DNA of 12,938 nucleotides from a bacterium UBA2214 (GTDB lineage Bacteria; Zhuqueibacterota; Zhuqueibacteria; Residuimicrobiales; Residuimicrobiaceae). The notes under the pieces were generated by a model. That model had not been told where the DNA came from. It made no database searches and saw only the letters and a program-made list of their open reading frames with translations. Of the stretch, positions 1-8,104 are shown piece after piece. Both the position numbers and the translations under genes were made by a program. The DNA is taken from positions 11,584 to 24,521 of the forward strand of contig DCUM01000054.1 of assembly GCA_002327255.1 (NCBI GenBank), in the 5' to 3' direction. How positions within the stretch are numbered: the stretch's first letter is position 1; each line of letters starts with the position of its first letter.

Positions 1-491
1 ATCATCTCGTAATATTGCTGATCCTTCTGCTCATGGAGACCGTGACTGAAGGAGTCGTGTTCCCATCGCCGTAACGCGGTCATGTCGTTACGGGAGATGC
101 CGGAGTGATGGGCGATCCAGTCCCAGTATTTGTCTTCACTCCAGTAGGTGTCCGCATAGAGCTCGAACTCATCCTCAATCTTGTTGCCGTCGGCATTGTA
201 TTTGGAATAGAGATACCAGCCGGCGGCCTCGATGGCGACAAAGCCAGCCGCTTTCAGATAAGAACCTGCATAGAGCTGCCCCGTGCCGGGAAGGGTGGCA
301 GAAAAAAGGAGCGCCTTGCCGACGGATTTGGGCTCGATCAGCTCGTAATACTCATCCTCTTCATCATCCTCGTAAATGGTATCCTGAATGGCCATGGCAT
401 ACCGCGGCGTCTCCACCATGAAACGCTCCCAATCCGAGGCGCCTGCACATCCCACGGTGATGAGCACGGCCAAAAGCGGAACCTTTTTCAT
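1..491 (-). CDS. Small exported DUF5683-like protein, 3' end cut by window edge
   Basis: The visible 163 residues begin MKKVPLLAVLITVGCAGAS, a short signal peptide; Cys15 in TVGC could be a lipobox cysteine, though Thr at -3 is unusual, so signal peptidase I cleavage is also possible. An acidic stretch (EDDEEDEYYE, residues 41-50) follows. Residues 54-96 carry a PKSVGKALLFSATLPGTGQL segment and then YAGSYLKAA and a hydrophobic run. PG-x-GQ-x-Y-x-G-xx-KA is the pattern I associate with DUF5683-type small membrane proteins in Bacteroidota and relatives. The rest is rich in Trp, Tyr and charged residues. The ATG at 491 is supported by AAAGGAG at 498-504, five bases upstream. It lies 82 bp after the barrel protein on the same strand and is probably co-transcribed. 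No biochemical function can be assigned. The family call is a recognition from memory and moderately sure; the reading frame is secure. Confidence 0.72.
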   Translation of the reverse strand, partial: MKKVPLLAVLITVGCAGASDWERFMVETPRYAMAIQDTIYEDDEEDEYYELIEPKSVGKALLFSATLPGTGQLYAGSYLKAAGFVAIEAAGWYLYSKYNADGNKIEDEFELYADTYWSEDKYWDWIAHHSGISRNDMTALRRWEHDSFSHGLHEQKDQQYYEM

Positions 492-573
492 CTGTTACTC
501 CTTTCGGTTAGAGGGGTCGCTGGGTTGTGTGCATGACACGGTAGCAACAGATCTATACCCTCCCTCGCAAAAA

Positions 574-3500
574 TCAATCCAGGAAATCAAATAATAACAT
601 CGCATAATAGCGCCACTCGCGGCCATACGCCACGCCGGCATTTTCTATCCGGTCCATACCATAGGCCGCTTCCAGTTGCAAAGCTGTGGGAAATCCATAG
701 AACGAAAAGGCTTGCAGCCGCAGGGTGACGCCGGCATCTTTTTTGAAGCGGCTGAAATCGAGACGATCCTCGTTGAAGGCATTGCCGTAATCGAAGAAGG
801 CGCCGGCATAGAGATGATTGCCGGTGAGATGGAGAAAACGTTTCTGCCAGCTGCGCAGGAGCGGCAGGCGGTAGCTGAAGCGGCCCATGAGCAGTTTGCG
901 GCCTTCGATGGCATAGTAGGGATATCCGCGCAATCCCGGCAGACCGCCGGCGAAAAAGTTGAAGAAATCATCGATCGGACGGTCGATCCATCCGGCCTGG
1001 AAACTGGTCGCCAGGCTGTGCTGTTTCGCCCAGGGCGCCGGCAGGTAAAAATCTCCTTTGAGCGCGATGCGATGATAGTTATAATTGCTGTAAATCTCTT
1101 GCGGCGTGCCATAACTGTTGTCGGTGGCATAATCTTTGAAAAATTTGTTGAACTCGAGTGAATAACGCAGATCGAGCTTGTGGCCGGCGCGGGGGTTGAT
1201 GGCGGAGGTCATCCCCGGCACAACCCGGTCCAGATTCCAGGTGACGACGAACTGGTTGCCGATATAATAGGTATTTTGCGGCGAAGTCCACTTGATCCCC
1301 TTGAAGAAGAAATCATCGATCTTGCTGATGTAGCGGCTGTGGACGAAGGCGCCGCGCAGCATCTGGCCATCCGCCGGACTGATCTGCGCGCCGATATCGG
1401 CTTCAAGAATGTTGAATCCCAACCCGACCCGCGTCTTCTCCGGATAGTCTTCGATGACCTCGATGTCGCGCGCGACGTGGCGGGTGAAGCCATAGAGTTC
1501 CACAAAGAGCGTGGGTTTGAAACGGCGCATCTCAAAGATGGCAAAGGCGTCGAGGTCCATTTTGCTGTTGAGGCTCGCGCCGCCGAACATCGAATAGCGC
1601 TCGAGGATGTCGCTGGCGTAAAAATAGGTGCCCAGTTTCAGGGTTTTATAATCGATCATCACGCGGGGCATGAAGGTGACCTGGCCATAGGTCATCTCAT
1701 AGGGTTGCGCCTGGAGCGGCGGCAGCTGCGCGTCATCGTATTCGGTCAATCTGGACAGCGATGGCGGAGTGGCGACGCGTTCCAATCCCATTTGCTCCGC
1801 ATTGGCCGCAGGCGCATAAAGGGCGTGCGCCATCTCGAGCGCTGTGGTCTTTTCGAGAAGCGCGATTTTATAGCCGTCATACTGGAAATCCGCATAGGCC
1901 AATGCGCCGGTGACCGCCACGCCTGGCATGAAAGCGCCGCCGCGGACATTACTCCATAACTGCAGCGCCTGGCCATCGGCAGCCATGCTGTAAATATTAA
2001 AAATGCCGGTTTTATCCCAGGAGAACCAGATGCTCTGGCCATCGGGTGAATAGACCGGATCGCGGGCATCGCCGCTGTCTGCAATCAAGGTCGTCATCTG
2101 ATTGGTTTCCAGCTCCAGCCGCACGAGATCACGGCCATGGCGCCGCGCCTGGGAAAAGACGATGTATTTGCCATCGGGGGAAAAACGCGGTGATGAGACG
2201 GCTTCGCCCCGGGTGTAGCTGGTCAACGCGCGTACGGCGTTGCCCTCGCCATCGAGGAGGAGCAAATTATCGGTGCCATCCTTCTGCACCACGCAGATCA
2301 GGTGACGGCCGTCGCGGGAGAGATCCGGATCGATACTGCGCAGAGAATGGGTCAGACGTGTTTCCTTGCGACGCGTCACGTCGAGGCGATAGAGATCGTA
2401 GAAATGGGAACCATTTTTTCCGCGTTTGCTGCGCGCGTAATAGAGATGCTGGCCGTCGCCGCTCCACGAGAGCTGGCTGTTCACCCCGGTCTTGAGCAGC
2501 TGTTTTTTGCCGGTCGCCACGTCCAAAAGCCAGAGATGGGTGAGGCCGAGGTAATCGCTCGACTCGCTGCCGCAGAACGCCAGTTTGGCGCCGTCCGGAG
2601 ACCACGCGGCGTAGGTATTGCCGATCCCTTTGGGCGTGAGGATTTTCCCTTCGACGCGGTGGGAATCGATGGTGGCAAGGCGCTGGCGGTAGTAGGTGTT
2701 CATCTCCTGCTGCCAGCGGGCATAGAGTTCCTCGCCGCTGAGGCCGGTGACCTCGCGGAGCGCCGATTCGGCGGTGAAGCGCAGAGGTTTGGCAAGATTC
2801 TCCGCCAGTTGCCGCAGTGCGGATTCACCCCAGTGATGCACGATATAGCGCGTCAGGCCATATCCGGCGTTGTAGGTGCGTTCATTGCCGAGGCTGTTTT
2901 TGCCAAAAACGCCCATCTCCGCATAGGTCAGCGCCCGATCGGAAATGAGTGCCGTGCGAATGAGCATGTCACGATGGCTGTCCCACAGGTCGTAATCGAG
3001 TCCCTGAATCTGAAACTGTGCCATGCCCTCAGCCAGCCACATGGGGATCACCGTCATGGATAGGGGATAGGAGGCGATGACATGGGGGTAACCGTAGAGT
3101 ACGTCCTCGCGCTTTTCGGGTTCGTAACCGAACATCTGCAGGTAAAAGGCGGGCACTTTGCGCGTCATTTTACGCGCTGCGCCCAGCGAGATCATGTGAC
3201 TGAATTCATGCGTGACGACATTGCGCAGCCAGTCATGGGTGCCGCGCAGGATGAAGGTCATCTGCGGCGCCCAGATTTCCACCTTGTTGTCGTAATAAAA
3301 AGCGGCGCCGTTGGAGTTGTCGTCGTGATCCTTGACGATGAAGTGAATGATGCCGTCGGGGTGATGGTTGTAAAGCCGGGTGATGGGATCATAGATATCC
3401 TCGGCGATTTGTGCGATCACCCGGGCGCTGCGTTCCGCGCCCTCGTGGAAATGGATGTGAAAATGTTCGGTCTTGTAGGTATACCAGCTCAGCTCGGGAT

Positions 3501-3609
3501 GATTGACTTGCTCATCCTGCGCGTTCACGGGCCCTGCGCAGAGCCAGGCACAGGCAAAAACAGCCAACAGCGTCTTTAAGCACTTCTTATGTCGTCCCAT
3601 ATCTGTCAT
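574..3609 (-). CDS. Peptidase-MA-like / PD40 propeller / Omp85-like beta-barrel fusion
   Basis: 1011 residues in three parts. A signal peptide (residues 1-30, cleavage likely after VNA) leads to a gluzincin-like metallopeptidase domain (about 40-310) with HEFSH at 134-138 and WLAEGMAQ at 191-198, where E194 is the expected third zinc ligand. Five WD40-like PD40 repeats follow: SPDG at 337, SGDG at 382, SRDG at 431, SPDG at 477 and SPDG at 521, as in TolB propellers. From about 635 to the end lies a beta-barrel resembling the Omp85 surface-antigen domain, with GGLPGLRGYPYY (888-899) matching the conserved (V/L)RGY motif, and a C-terminus ending LLFDFLD. Inferred role: outer-membrane protein with a periplasmic or surface protease and propeller; substrate unknown. 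I see no POTRA repeats, so it is not an ordinary BamA. The start at 3609 is preferred over the in-frame ATG at 3600 because AAGGAGAGGA lies closer to it. It is 105 bp downstream of the M6-like gene. Confidence 0.87.
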   Translation of the reverse strand: MTDMGRHKKCLKTLLAVFACAWLCAGPVNAQDEQVNHPELSWYTYKTEHFHIHFHEGAERSARVIAQIAEDIYDPITRLYNHHPDGIIHFIVKDHDDNSNGAAFYYDNKVEIWAPQMTFILRGTHDWLRNVVTHEFSHMISLGAARKMTRKVPAFYLQMFGYEPEKREDVLYGYPHVIASYPLSMTVIPMWLAEGMAQFQIQGLDYDLWDSHRDMLIRTALISDRALTYAEMGVFGKNSLGNERTYNAGYGLTRYIVHHWGESALRQLAENLAKPLRFTAESALREVTGLSGEELYARWQQEMNTYYRQRLATIDSHRVEGKILTPKGIGNTYAAWSPDGAKLAFCGSESSDYLGLTHLWLLDVATGKKQLLKTGVNSQLSWSGDGQHLYYARSKRGKNGSHFYDLYRLDVTRRKETRLTHSLRSIDPDLSRDGRHLICVVQKDGTDNLLLLDGEGNAVRALTSYTRGEAVSSPRFSPDGKYIVFSQARRHGRDLVRLELETNQMTTLIADSGDARDPVYSPDGQSIWFSWDKTGIFNIYSMAADGQALQLWSNVRGGAFMPGVAVTGALAYADFQYDGYKIALLEKTTALEMAHALYAPAANAEQMGLERVATPPSLSRLTEYDDAQLPPLQAQPYEMTYGQVTFMPRVMIDYKTLKLGTYFYASDILERYSMFGGASLNSKMDLDAFAIFEMRRFKPTLFVELYGFTRHVARDIEVIEDYPEKTRVGLGFNILEADIGAQISPADGQMLRGAFVHSRYISKIDDFFFKGIKWTSPQNTYYIGNQFVVTWNLDRVVPGMTSAINPRAGHKLDLRYSLEFNKFFKDYATDNSYGTPQEIYSNYNYHRIALKGDFYLPAPWAKQHSLATSFQAGWIDRPIDDFFNFFAGGLPGLRGYPYYAIEGRKLLMGRFSYRLPLLRSWQKRFLHLTGNHLYAGAFFDYGNAFNEDRLDFSRFKKDAGVTLRLQAFSFYGFPTALQLEAAYGMDRIENAGVAYGREWRYYAMLLFDFLD

Positions 3610-3614
3610 TGCCG

Positions 3615-3639
3615 CAGCGTTCCTCTCCTTGTCTCGCTG
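3615..3639 (-). promoter_or_regulatory. Ribosome-binding region of the barrel gene inside a small stem-loop
   Basis: On the minus strand CAGCG and CGCTG form a 5-bp stem, and the purine-rich AAGGAGAGGAA lies in its 15-nt loop. GAGAGG ends 12 bases before the ATG at 3609, a long but usable spacing that decides for 3609 over 3600. The loop position leaves the Shine-Dalgarno exposed. The stem is short and may be chance. Confidence 0.35.
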
Positions 3640-3714
3640 ATCGTTTCCCGGAAGTCACTTTTTCTGTCCAGAACTCTTCGCTGTGCCCCTCGTCATGGCG
3701 GCATCCGCATCGCA

Positions 3715-6700
3715 TTATTTGGTGACCGCGATCTTTATGATTTGTGTAGCGCTGTGGCTGCCCGATTGGGCCTCGACCCTGGCGAGATAGACCCCACTGT
3801 GAATCGCAGCGATGGACCAGGGGATTTCATGTTCTCCGGCGGTCAGGGCGGTTGCCGTCAACTCCTGAACGAAATTGGCCGCCAGGTCATAGATGCGAAT
3901 GCGCATCTGTTCGCACGCCTGCGTGAGTGTGAAACGAATGGTGGTCGATCCATAGCTGACCGGATTGGGATAACAGAAGACGCGCCGAGCGGGCAGCAAG
4001 TCAGAGGCGTCCGGTGGCGTAATGGCAGCCGGTTCCAGGTGAAACGTCCTGCCCTCGCCACCGTACTGTCCCCACACCTGGTATTCGATCTCCGGAAGCG
4101 CAAGATTCCACATCAGGAGAACGCCATCCTGGTTAAGAGCGGCGAGATTGAGATAGCCCTTGCCCTGCAAATCCGCCAGCACCGGGGTCGTCACCAGGGG
4201 AGCATCGCCGCTGAGCGGGAATCGCGGCAAACGGCTGCCGGTGTGATCGTACGCCATGATGCGTCCATCTGTTGCGGGGGCAATCGCCACGGCGGATCCA
4301 CCCTTTTTGTGGCGGGCAAAGAGGGCTCCGACCGTAGCGCTGACGGAATCGGCTGTATAGGTGGCCGCGGGAAAATTGAGCACCGCGGCGCCGTTGCGCT
4401 CAAAGGCGAAAAATCCCTCGCGGCTGTTGCAGAGGATTTCCGGCAGGCCATCGCGGTCGATGTCGCCCAGTGCGGGCGCCGTGATGTCGTGGAGCAGCTG
4501 CAGCGGTTTGTGATCGTGGAGCAGCTGGCCGTTTGCAGAGTAGAGTTGTATGCGTCCGCTATCGTAAACCAGGGCGACCTCCAGCTGCCCGTCGCCGTCA
4601 AAATCAGCGACCAGGGGTGTGGCGACGCCGGCCGGAACCGTGGCATGCCAGAGGAGGGCGCCGGCGCTGAGGTTGCAGGCCCTCAGGGTTTGATCAGCGC
4701 TGAGGACGATGAGTTCCGCTCCGTTCTGCGGAAACCAGGCGAGACGGGTCACCGCCGCGCTGGCCAACGAATAGGAAGTATTTTTCTGCAAGGGCGTCCC
4801 GGGACCCGGACAGATGAAGAGTTCCAGGGTGCCGTTGCTGTTGCCGGTGACCAGTGCCGGGTCCGCTGCACCGCCGCCCCTGGGCAGGATCATCGCCGCC
4901 GTACGGAGCGCGCCTTCGAAGAGCGCCTTTTCGGCGGAAACGCCCGTGGGGAGCAGGTGATAAAGCGTGATGCCCTGCGCTTCGTCTACCGCAATGACCT
5001 CATACGTATTATCGCCATCGAGGTTGGCATAGAGTAACGGAAGGGACAAGCCGTTTACCGGCGTCAATTCATAACCGCTGAAGGGCGAGAGTGCGTTGCC
5101 ATCGCCACGCCAGGCGTAGACCTTTCCCGCCGCGGTGGCGGCGAAGAGGTGTCCCGGGAGGCCGTTGAGGCTCGGGATGGCCAGCAGCGCAGCGTGGTTG
5201 AACGCCTGGCCGGCCGCTTCCAGCCGCGGAAATCCTTCCACCAGCAGGTCGGAAGCGATCGAAGCGGTCATGACCGTATCGAGTCCGGAGATGTGTTTGA
5301 TGGTGATATGGGTCTTGACACCACCGTGGCCATCGCTGCTGGGGATGGAGCGGGGCGAGAACGCGACCTGGGGGGCCTCATTGACATAGAGATGGGACTC
5401 GTTGCCCGCCCAATAGGGATCCCAATAATCGCCATTTTCGGTGCCGTATCCGTAATCGAACATGGAATAGAGATAACCGATATCCTGGGCGCCGTCGCAT
5501 TCCACGAGATCGACGCCGCGATGGTCGCGGTCGTTGTTGATGGTATTATCGGCGAGCCGGGTTTCGATGACGCGTTCGTCGATGTGCCAGATGAGGAGTC
5601 CGGAACCCGGCAAACCGTAGTCGTATTCATCGATGCTGATGAGGACGCCGATGTCCGCGGGGGCGACGACGCGGCCGGTGGAATCGAATTCCGCCCTTCT
5701 GCCCTGGCGGTCGCGGCCGATGGTGATTTTATCGTGGTTGGGGTCGCGCTGGCGGTTTTCGATGAGGAAATATTCCTTGGCGCTGATGGGCACCTTGATG
5801 AGGTGCGGTGCACTGGTGGTTGAAAAACTGCCGATGCGGACGTTGGCGGCGGTCTGAACCACGACCGGCTCTTCCCACCCCATATGGAGCTTTTCCCAGG
5901 CGCTGGGGTGTGCGGGGATGAAGCCCTGAAAATTATAGGAGCCCTGGTCCATGAGTCCCCAGCGGCCGATGCCCGCGCGGCCGCTCTCGGTATCGAAAAG
6001 ATTGGGCATGCCGATCTGGCTGCCGAACAGAAGCGTCATCGAGCCTAGAAGCCCCAGCGTCAAGCCTTCCTGATTCTGGGTCTCCGGGAGGATGATGCCT
6101 TCGCGGACATGGACGCCGCCGGGACAGGGAATGCCGGGGAACGTTTCATTTTCCGCCAGAGCGGCGCGGAGGGCCGAAAAATCGATATAAACGGATTGAA
6201 TATCAAAGGGGCTGGTGTCGAAATCGAAGGCAAAATCCTGTCCCACACCGGCGTGAAAAACAATGACATAGTCGTATTTGCTGAAATCGATTTCCGGGTC
6301 TGCTGCAGCGGCCGTGATCGCATCGCGCAGCAACTCGGCGCGGCGCTTTTCCTGCAAGGCGGCGTTTTCCTGGCCGCTGTAATGGACCATATCGTGAGCG
6401 AGCTGGTAGGCGGATGTCTCCGCCGACGGGAAGACCTCAGCCTGCAGGGAGAGGCGCCCACCCGAGATGCGCGAGAAGTAGGTGTGCAGGGCGAGCAGCT
6501 GATCCTGAAAATAGGTGCGATTGTGCGGCGGACGATCCAGGCTGTATTCAGACTGCGTCGACAGGTCGAAGCGCCCGTTTCCCGTGGTCGTTTTGACCTC
6601 ATCGGCGAGAAACTCGACGCGCAGAGCGAGAATCTGCAGGGTTACGGTTTGCGCAGAACCCATGGGGGTGGTGGCGGCAGCATGGGGATTCCAGATTGCA

Positions 6701-6786
6701 GGCGTGCGCATGGTAAAAGCGGTCAGGGCGCTCGAAATGCCCAGGCACAACAGGATCGACACGAGAAGGTTCAATCGTCTCAGCAT
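3715..6786 (-). CDS. M6-metalloprotease-like (immune inhibitor A-type) surface protein, zinc site lost, T9SS-like C-terminus
   Basis: 1023 residues: signal peptide (about 1-22), M6-type domain (about 45-510), a propeller with FG-GAP/VCBS-like units (about 515-900), and a C-terminal sorting-like domain (about 937-1023). M6 identity rests on GIGRWGLMDQGSYN (272-285), PAHPSAWEKLHMGW (291-304) and GSGLLIWHIDERVI (394-407), all characteristic of M6 proteins. The expected zinc motif HExxHxxGxxD aligns to LLFGSQIGMPN (252-262): every ligand and the catalytic Glu are replaced while Gly259 and Pro261 remain. I find no HExxH anywhere else in the protein. Propeller units include LDGDNTYEVIAVD (589-601), FDGDGQLEVALV (729-740) and IDRDGLPEIL (776-785), with calcium-type Asp patterns. 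The C-terminus begins YPNPVSYGSTTIRF and ends IIKIAVTK, like T9SS type A or FlgD-like Ig domains. It follows the PorV-type gene by 103 bp. Probable role: secreted or cell-surface pseudo-protease for binding or adhesion (inference). The Shine-Dalgarno is weak (GGGAA). Confidence 0.86.
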   Translation of the reverse strand: MLRRLNLLVSILLCLGISSALTAFTMRTPAIWNPHAAATTPMGSAQTVTLQILALRVEFLADEVKTTTGNGRFDLSTQSEYSLDRPPHNRTYFQDQLLALHTYFSRISGGRLSLQAEVFPSAETSAYQLAHDMVHYSGQENAALQEKRRAELLRDAITAAAADPEIDFSKYDYVIVFHAGVGQDFAFDFDTSPFDIQSVYIDFSALRAALAENETFPGIPCPGGVHVREGIILPETQNQEGLTLGLLGSMTLLFGSQIGMPNLFDTESGRAGIGRWGLMDQGSYNFQGFIPAHPSAWEKLHMGWEEPVVVQTAANVRIGSFSTTSAPHLIKVPISAKEYFLIENRQRDPNHDKITIGRDRQGRRAEFDSTGRVVAPADIGVLISIDEYDYGLPGSGLLIWHIDERVIETRLADNTINNDRDHRGVDLVECDGAQDIGYLYSMFDYGYGTENGDYWDPYWAGNESHLYVNEAPQVAFSPRSIPSSDGHGGVKTHITIKHISGLDTVMTASIASDLLVEGFPRLEAAGQAFNHAALLAIPSLNGLPGHLFAATAAGKVYAWRGDGNALSPFSGYELTPVNGLSLPLLYANLDGDNTYEVIAVDEAQGITLYHLLPTGVSAEKALFEGALRTAAMILPRGGGAADPALVTGNSNGTLELFICPGPGTPLQKNTSYSLASAAVTRLAWFPQNGAELIVLSADQTLRACNLSAGALLWHATVPAGVATPLVADFDGDGQLEVALVYDSGRIQLYSANGQLLHDHKPLQLLHDITAPALGDIDRDGLPEILCNSREGFFAFERNGAAVLNFPAATYTADSVSATVGALFARHKKGGSAVAIAPATDGRIMAYDHTGSRLPRFPLSGDAPLVTTPVLADLQGKGYLNLAALNQDGVLLMWNLALPEIEYQVWGQYGGEGRTFHLEPAAITPPDASDLLPARRVFCYPNPVSYGSTTIRFTLTQACEQMRIRIYDLAANFVQELTATALTAGEHEIPWSIAAIHSGVYLARVEAQSGSHSATQIIKIAVTK

Positions 6787-6836
6787 GAAGAGTTCCCAAA
6801 AAATGAGTGTTCGGGCAGCCGACGGGCTTATACTGA

Positions 6837-6870
6837 GAAGGGCAAAAGCCCAAGACGGCCCTTGCCCTTC
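6837..6870 (-). repeat. Intercistronic hairpin between porV-like and M6-like genes
   Basis: GAAGGGCAA (6837-6845) and TTGCCCTTC (6862-6870) form a perfect 9-bp stem with a 16-nt loop. Competing pairings exist: GGGC-AAAA-GCCC at 6840-6851 and GGGCTT (6824-6829) with AAGCCC (6846-6851). No T-run follows directly in the minus-strand sense, so it is not a standard intrinsic terminator. A role in mRNA stability or in setting the ratio of carrier to cargo is possible but inferred. Confidence 0.55.
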
Positions 6871-6889
6871 CGCGAACTCGCAGTAGAAC

Positions 6890-7984
6890 CTAGAAACCGA
6901 TGCTCAGAGAGAAACGCATGGTATTGGCCAGCGGGTGTCCTTCGTCCGCAGAGATGTAGCTGAAATCAAAGCGGTAGAGGCTGTACTGAATGCCGGCGCC
7001 AAGACTCAGGAAGGTGACCTTTCCGGGTTCGTCCCAGTAATAGCCGGCGCGCAGGGCGAACATATCGCTGTACCAATATTCCGCGCCGCCGCTGAAAATG
7101 CCATTGAACATGGTCTTATATTCGATCTGGGTCTCTTTATCCCCGGTCTGGGTGGTTTTTGCCACCTTGATGGTCCATGGCGATGTGAAAATAGCTTTAT
7201 AGAAGGCATCGGAAGTGCCATCTTTATGACGGTTGACCATCATTTTGTTCATATCGCCGACCAGGGTGAGTTTGTTGTATTTATCGTTGAGCAGGCGGTA
7301 GGCGAAGCCCACTTTCAGGTTGGTGGGCAAGGGATCGGCCTGTGCCGCATCGATATAGGTGATTTTGGGGCCCATATTGGAGAGGTTGGCGCCCACACTC
7401 AGGCGCGGCGCAAAGGGCAGTTTATAGAGGGTAGCCAGATCGAACGCGAAAGCGCTGGCGCGGCCATCCCCCTTCTCCTCGCCGGCGCCGAAGGGGGCGA
7501 GATTGGAATAGATGTAGCGCAAGCCCAGGCCAACCCCCAAGTGCTCGCTCAATTGCGTGCCAAAGGTGGCGGAAGCGGCAAATTCATAGCTTGAAAATTC
7601 GCCCACCGGATCCGGACTGTCTTCGAGGGTCTGGAACTGCTTGCCGAGATTCAAATAGGTCACATTGACGCCAATGGTGCCCAGTCCTTCGATATGCTGT
7701 TTGTAGGCGGCGAATTCGATGAACAGGTCATTGCCGAATTGCGGCAGCCAGTTGGCGTGCATCAGGGTCACTTCCTTGCCGCGTTGAAACGCCAGGCCGG
7801 CGGGATTGTAATAAACCGCAGTGGCGTCATCAGCCAAACCGACGAAGGCTTCTCCCATGCCGGCAGGCCGGGCGCCCGGTGAAATGAGCAGGAACAGAAC
7901 CGCCGATTCACTGACCGCAAAGGCAGTGGTGAAAGAGAACAGGATCACAGCGGTTATGACTACGGTTTTTAGAACGTTCTTCAT
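6890..7984 (-). CDS. PorV/PorQ-family outer-membrane beta-barrel protein
   Basis: 364 residues. A signal peptide (MKNVLKTVVITAVILFSFTT then AFA, cleavage near residue 23) precedes the family hallmark at 35-65: SPGARPAGMGEAFVGLADD, then ATAVYYNPAGLA. The remainder alternates aromatic and polar residues as in a FadL-like barrel and ends RFSLSIGF with a terminal Phe, typical of outer-membrane barrels. In studied Bacteroidota, PorV is the outer-membrane shuttle that takes type IX secretion cargo from the translocon to the attachment complex; related PorV/PorQ-family proteins are widespread and multi-copy in FCB genomes, and most are uncharacterised. The next gene downstream encodes a protein with a T9SS-like C-terminal domain, which fits a carrier and client pair. 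The start is certain: AAGGAGG lies five bases before the ATG. Whether this copy is true PorV or a paralogue with another role cannot be told from the window, so no symbol is given. Confidence 0.82.
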   Translation of the reverse strand: MKNVLKTVVITAVILFSFTTAFAVSESAVLFLLISPGARPAGMGEAFVGLADDATAVYYNPAGLAFQRGKEVTLMHANWLPQFGNDLFIEFAAYKQHIEGLGTIGVNVTYLNLGKQFQTLEDSPDPVGEFSSYEFAASATFGTQLSEHLGVGLGLRYIYSNLAPFGAGEEKGDGRASAFAFDLATLYKLPFAPRLSVGANLSNMGPKITYIDAAQADPLPTNLKVGFAYRLLNDKYNKLTLVGDMNKMMVNRHKDGTSDAFYKAIFTSPWTIKVAKTTQTGDKETQIEYKTMFNGIFSGGAEYWYSDMFALRAGYYWDEPGKVTFLSLGAGIQYSLYRFDFSYISADEGHPLANTMRFSLSIGF

Positions 7985-8026
7985 GTCTTCCTCCTTTATA
8001 AAAGCACTCTCAATATCGTTCGCTGC

Positions 8027-8088
8027 AAAAAAAAAATCCGAATGCCAGGCTTGTGTTTGTATCGCTTCTCAGCCATCGACATTCGGAT
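8027..8088 (-). terminator. Intrinsic-terminator-like hairpin with T10 in the porV leader
   Basis: In the minus-strand sense ATCCGAATG (8088-8080) pairs perfectly with CATTCGGAT (8044-8036). Inward a T-G wobble and a C-G pair extend this to 11 bp, and an inner GGCT/AGCC helix adds four more. The 3' arm runs straight into ten T residues (8036-8027), the classical Rho-independent layout. It ends about 43 nt before the porV start codon, so it either attenuates the porV transcript or ends a separate short transcript. Confidence 0.65.
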
Positions 8089-8104
8089 GAAATGGAGACA
8101 AAGA

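Noticed and set aside
574..3609. Calling the barrel protein BamA
   Set aside because: There are no visible POTRA repeats and the N-terminal half is a peptidase and propeller; only the C-terminal domain resembles the Omp85 superfamily.
3589..5037. Long plus-strand open frame of 482 codons antisense to the M6-like gene
   Set aside because: It lies opposite a gene with clear domains, its translation is rich in Arg, Gly and Gln with no recognisable motif, and it is explained by GC-rich codon use on the other strand. The same holds for the plus-strand frames at 676-1161, 1180-1959, 2302-3063, 5149-5823, 6109-6963 and 6935-7594.
8027..8036. A10 tract as a phase-variation frameshift site
   Set aside because: It lies outside any coding frame and is fully explained as the T-tract of the hairpin on the minus strand, although length variation could still affect read-through.
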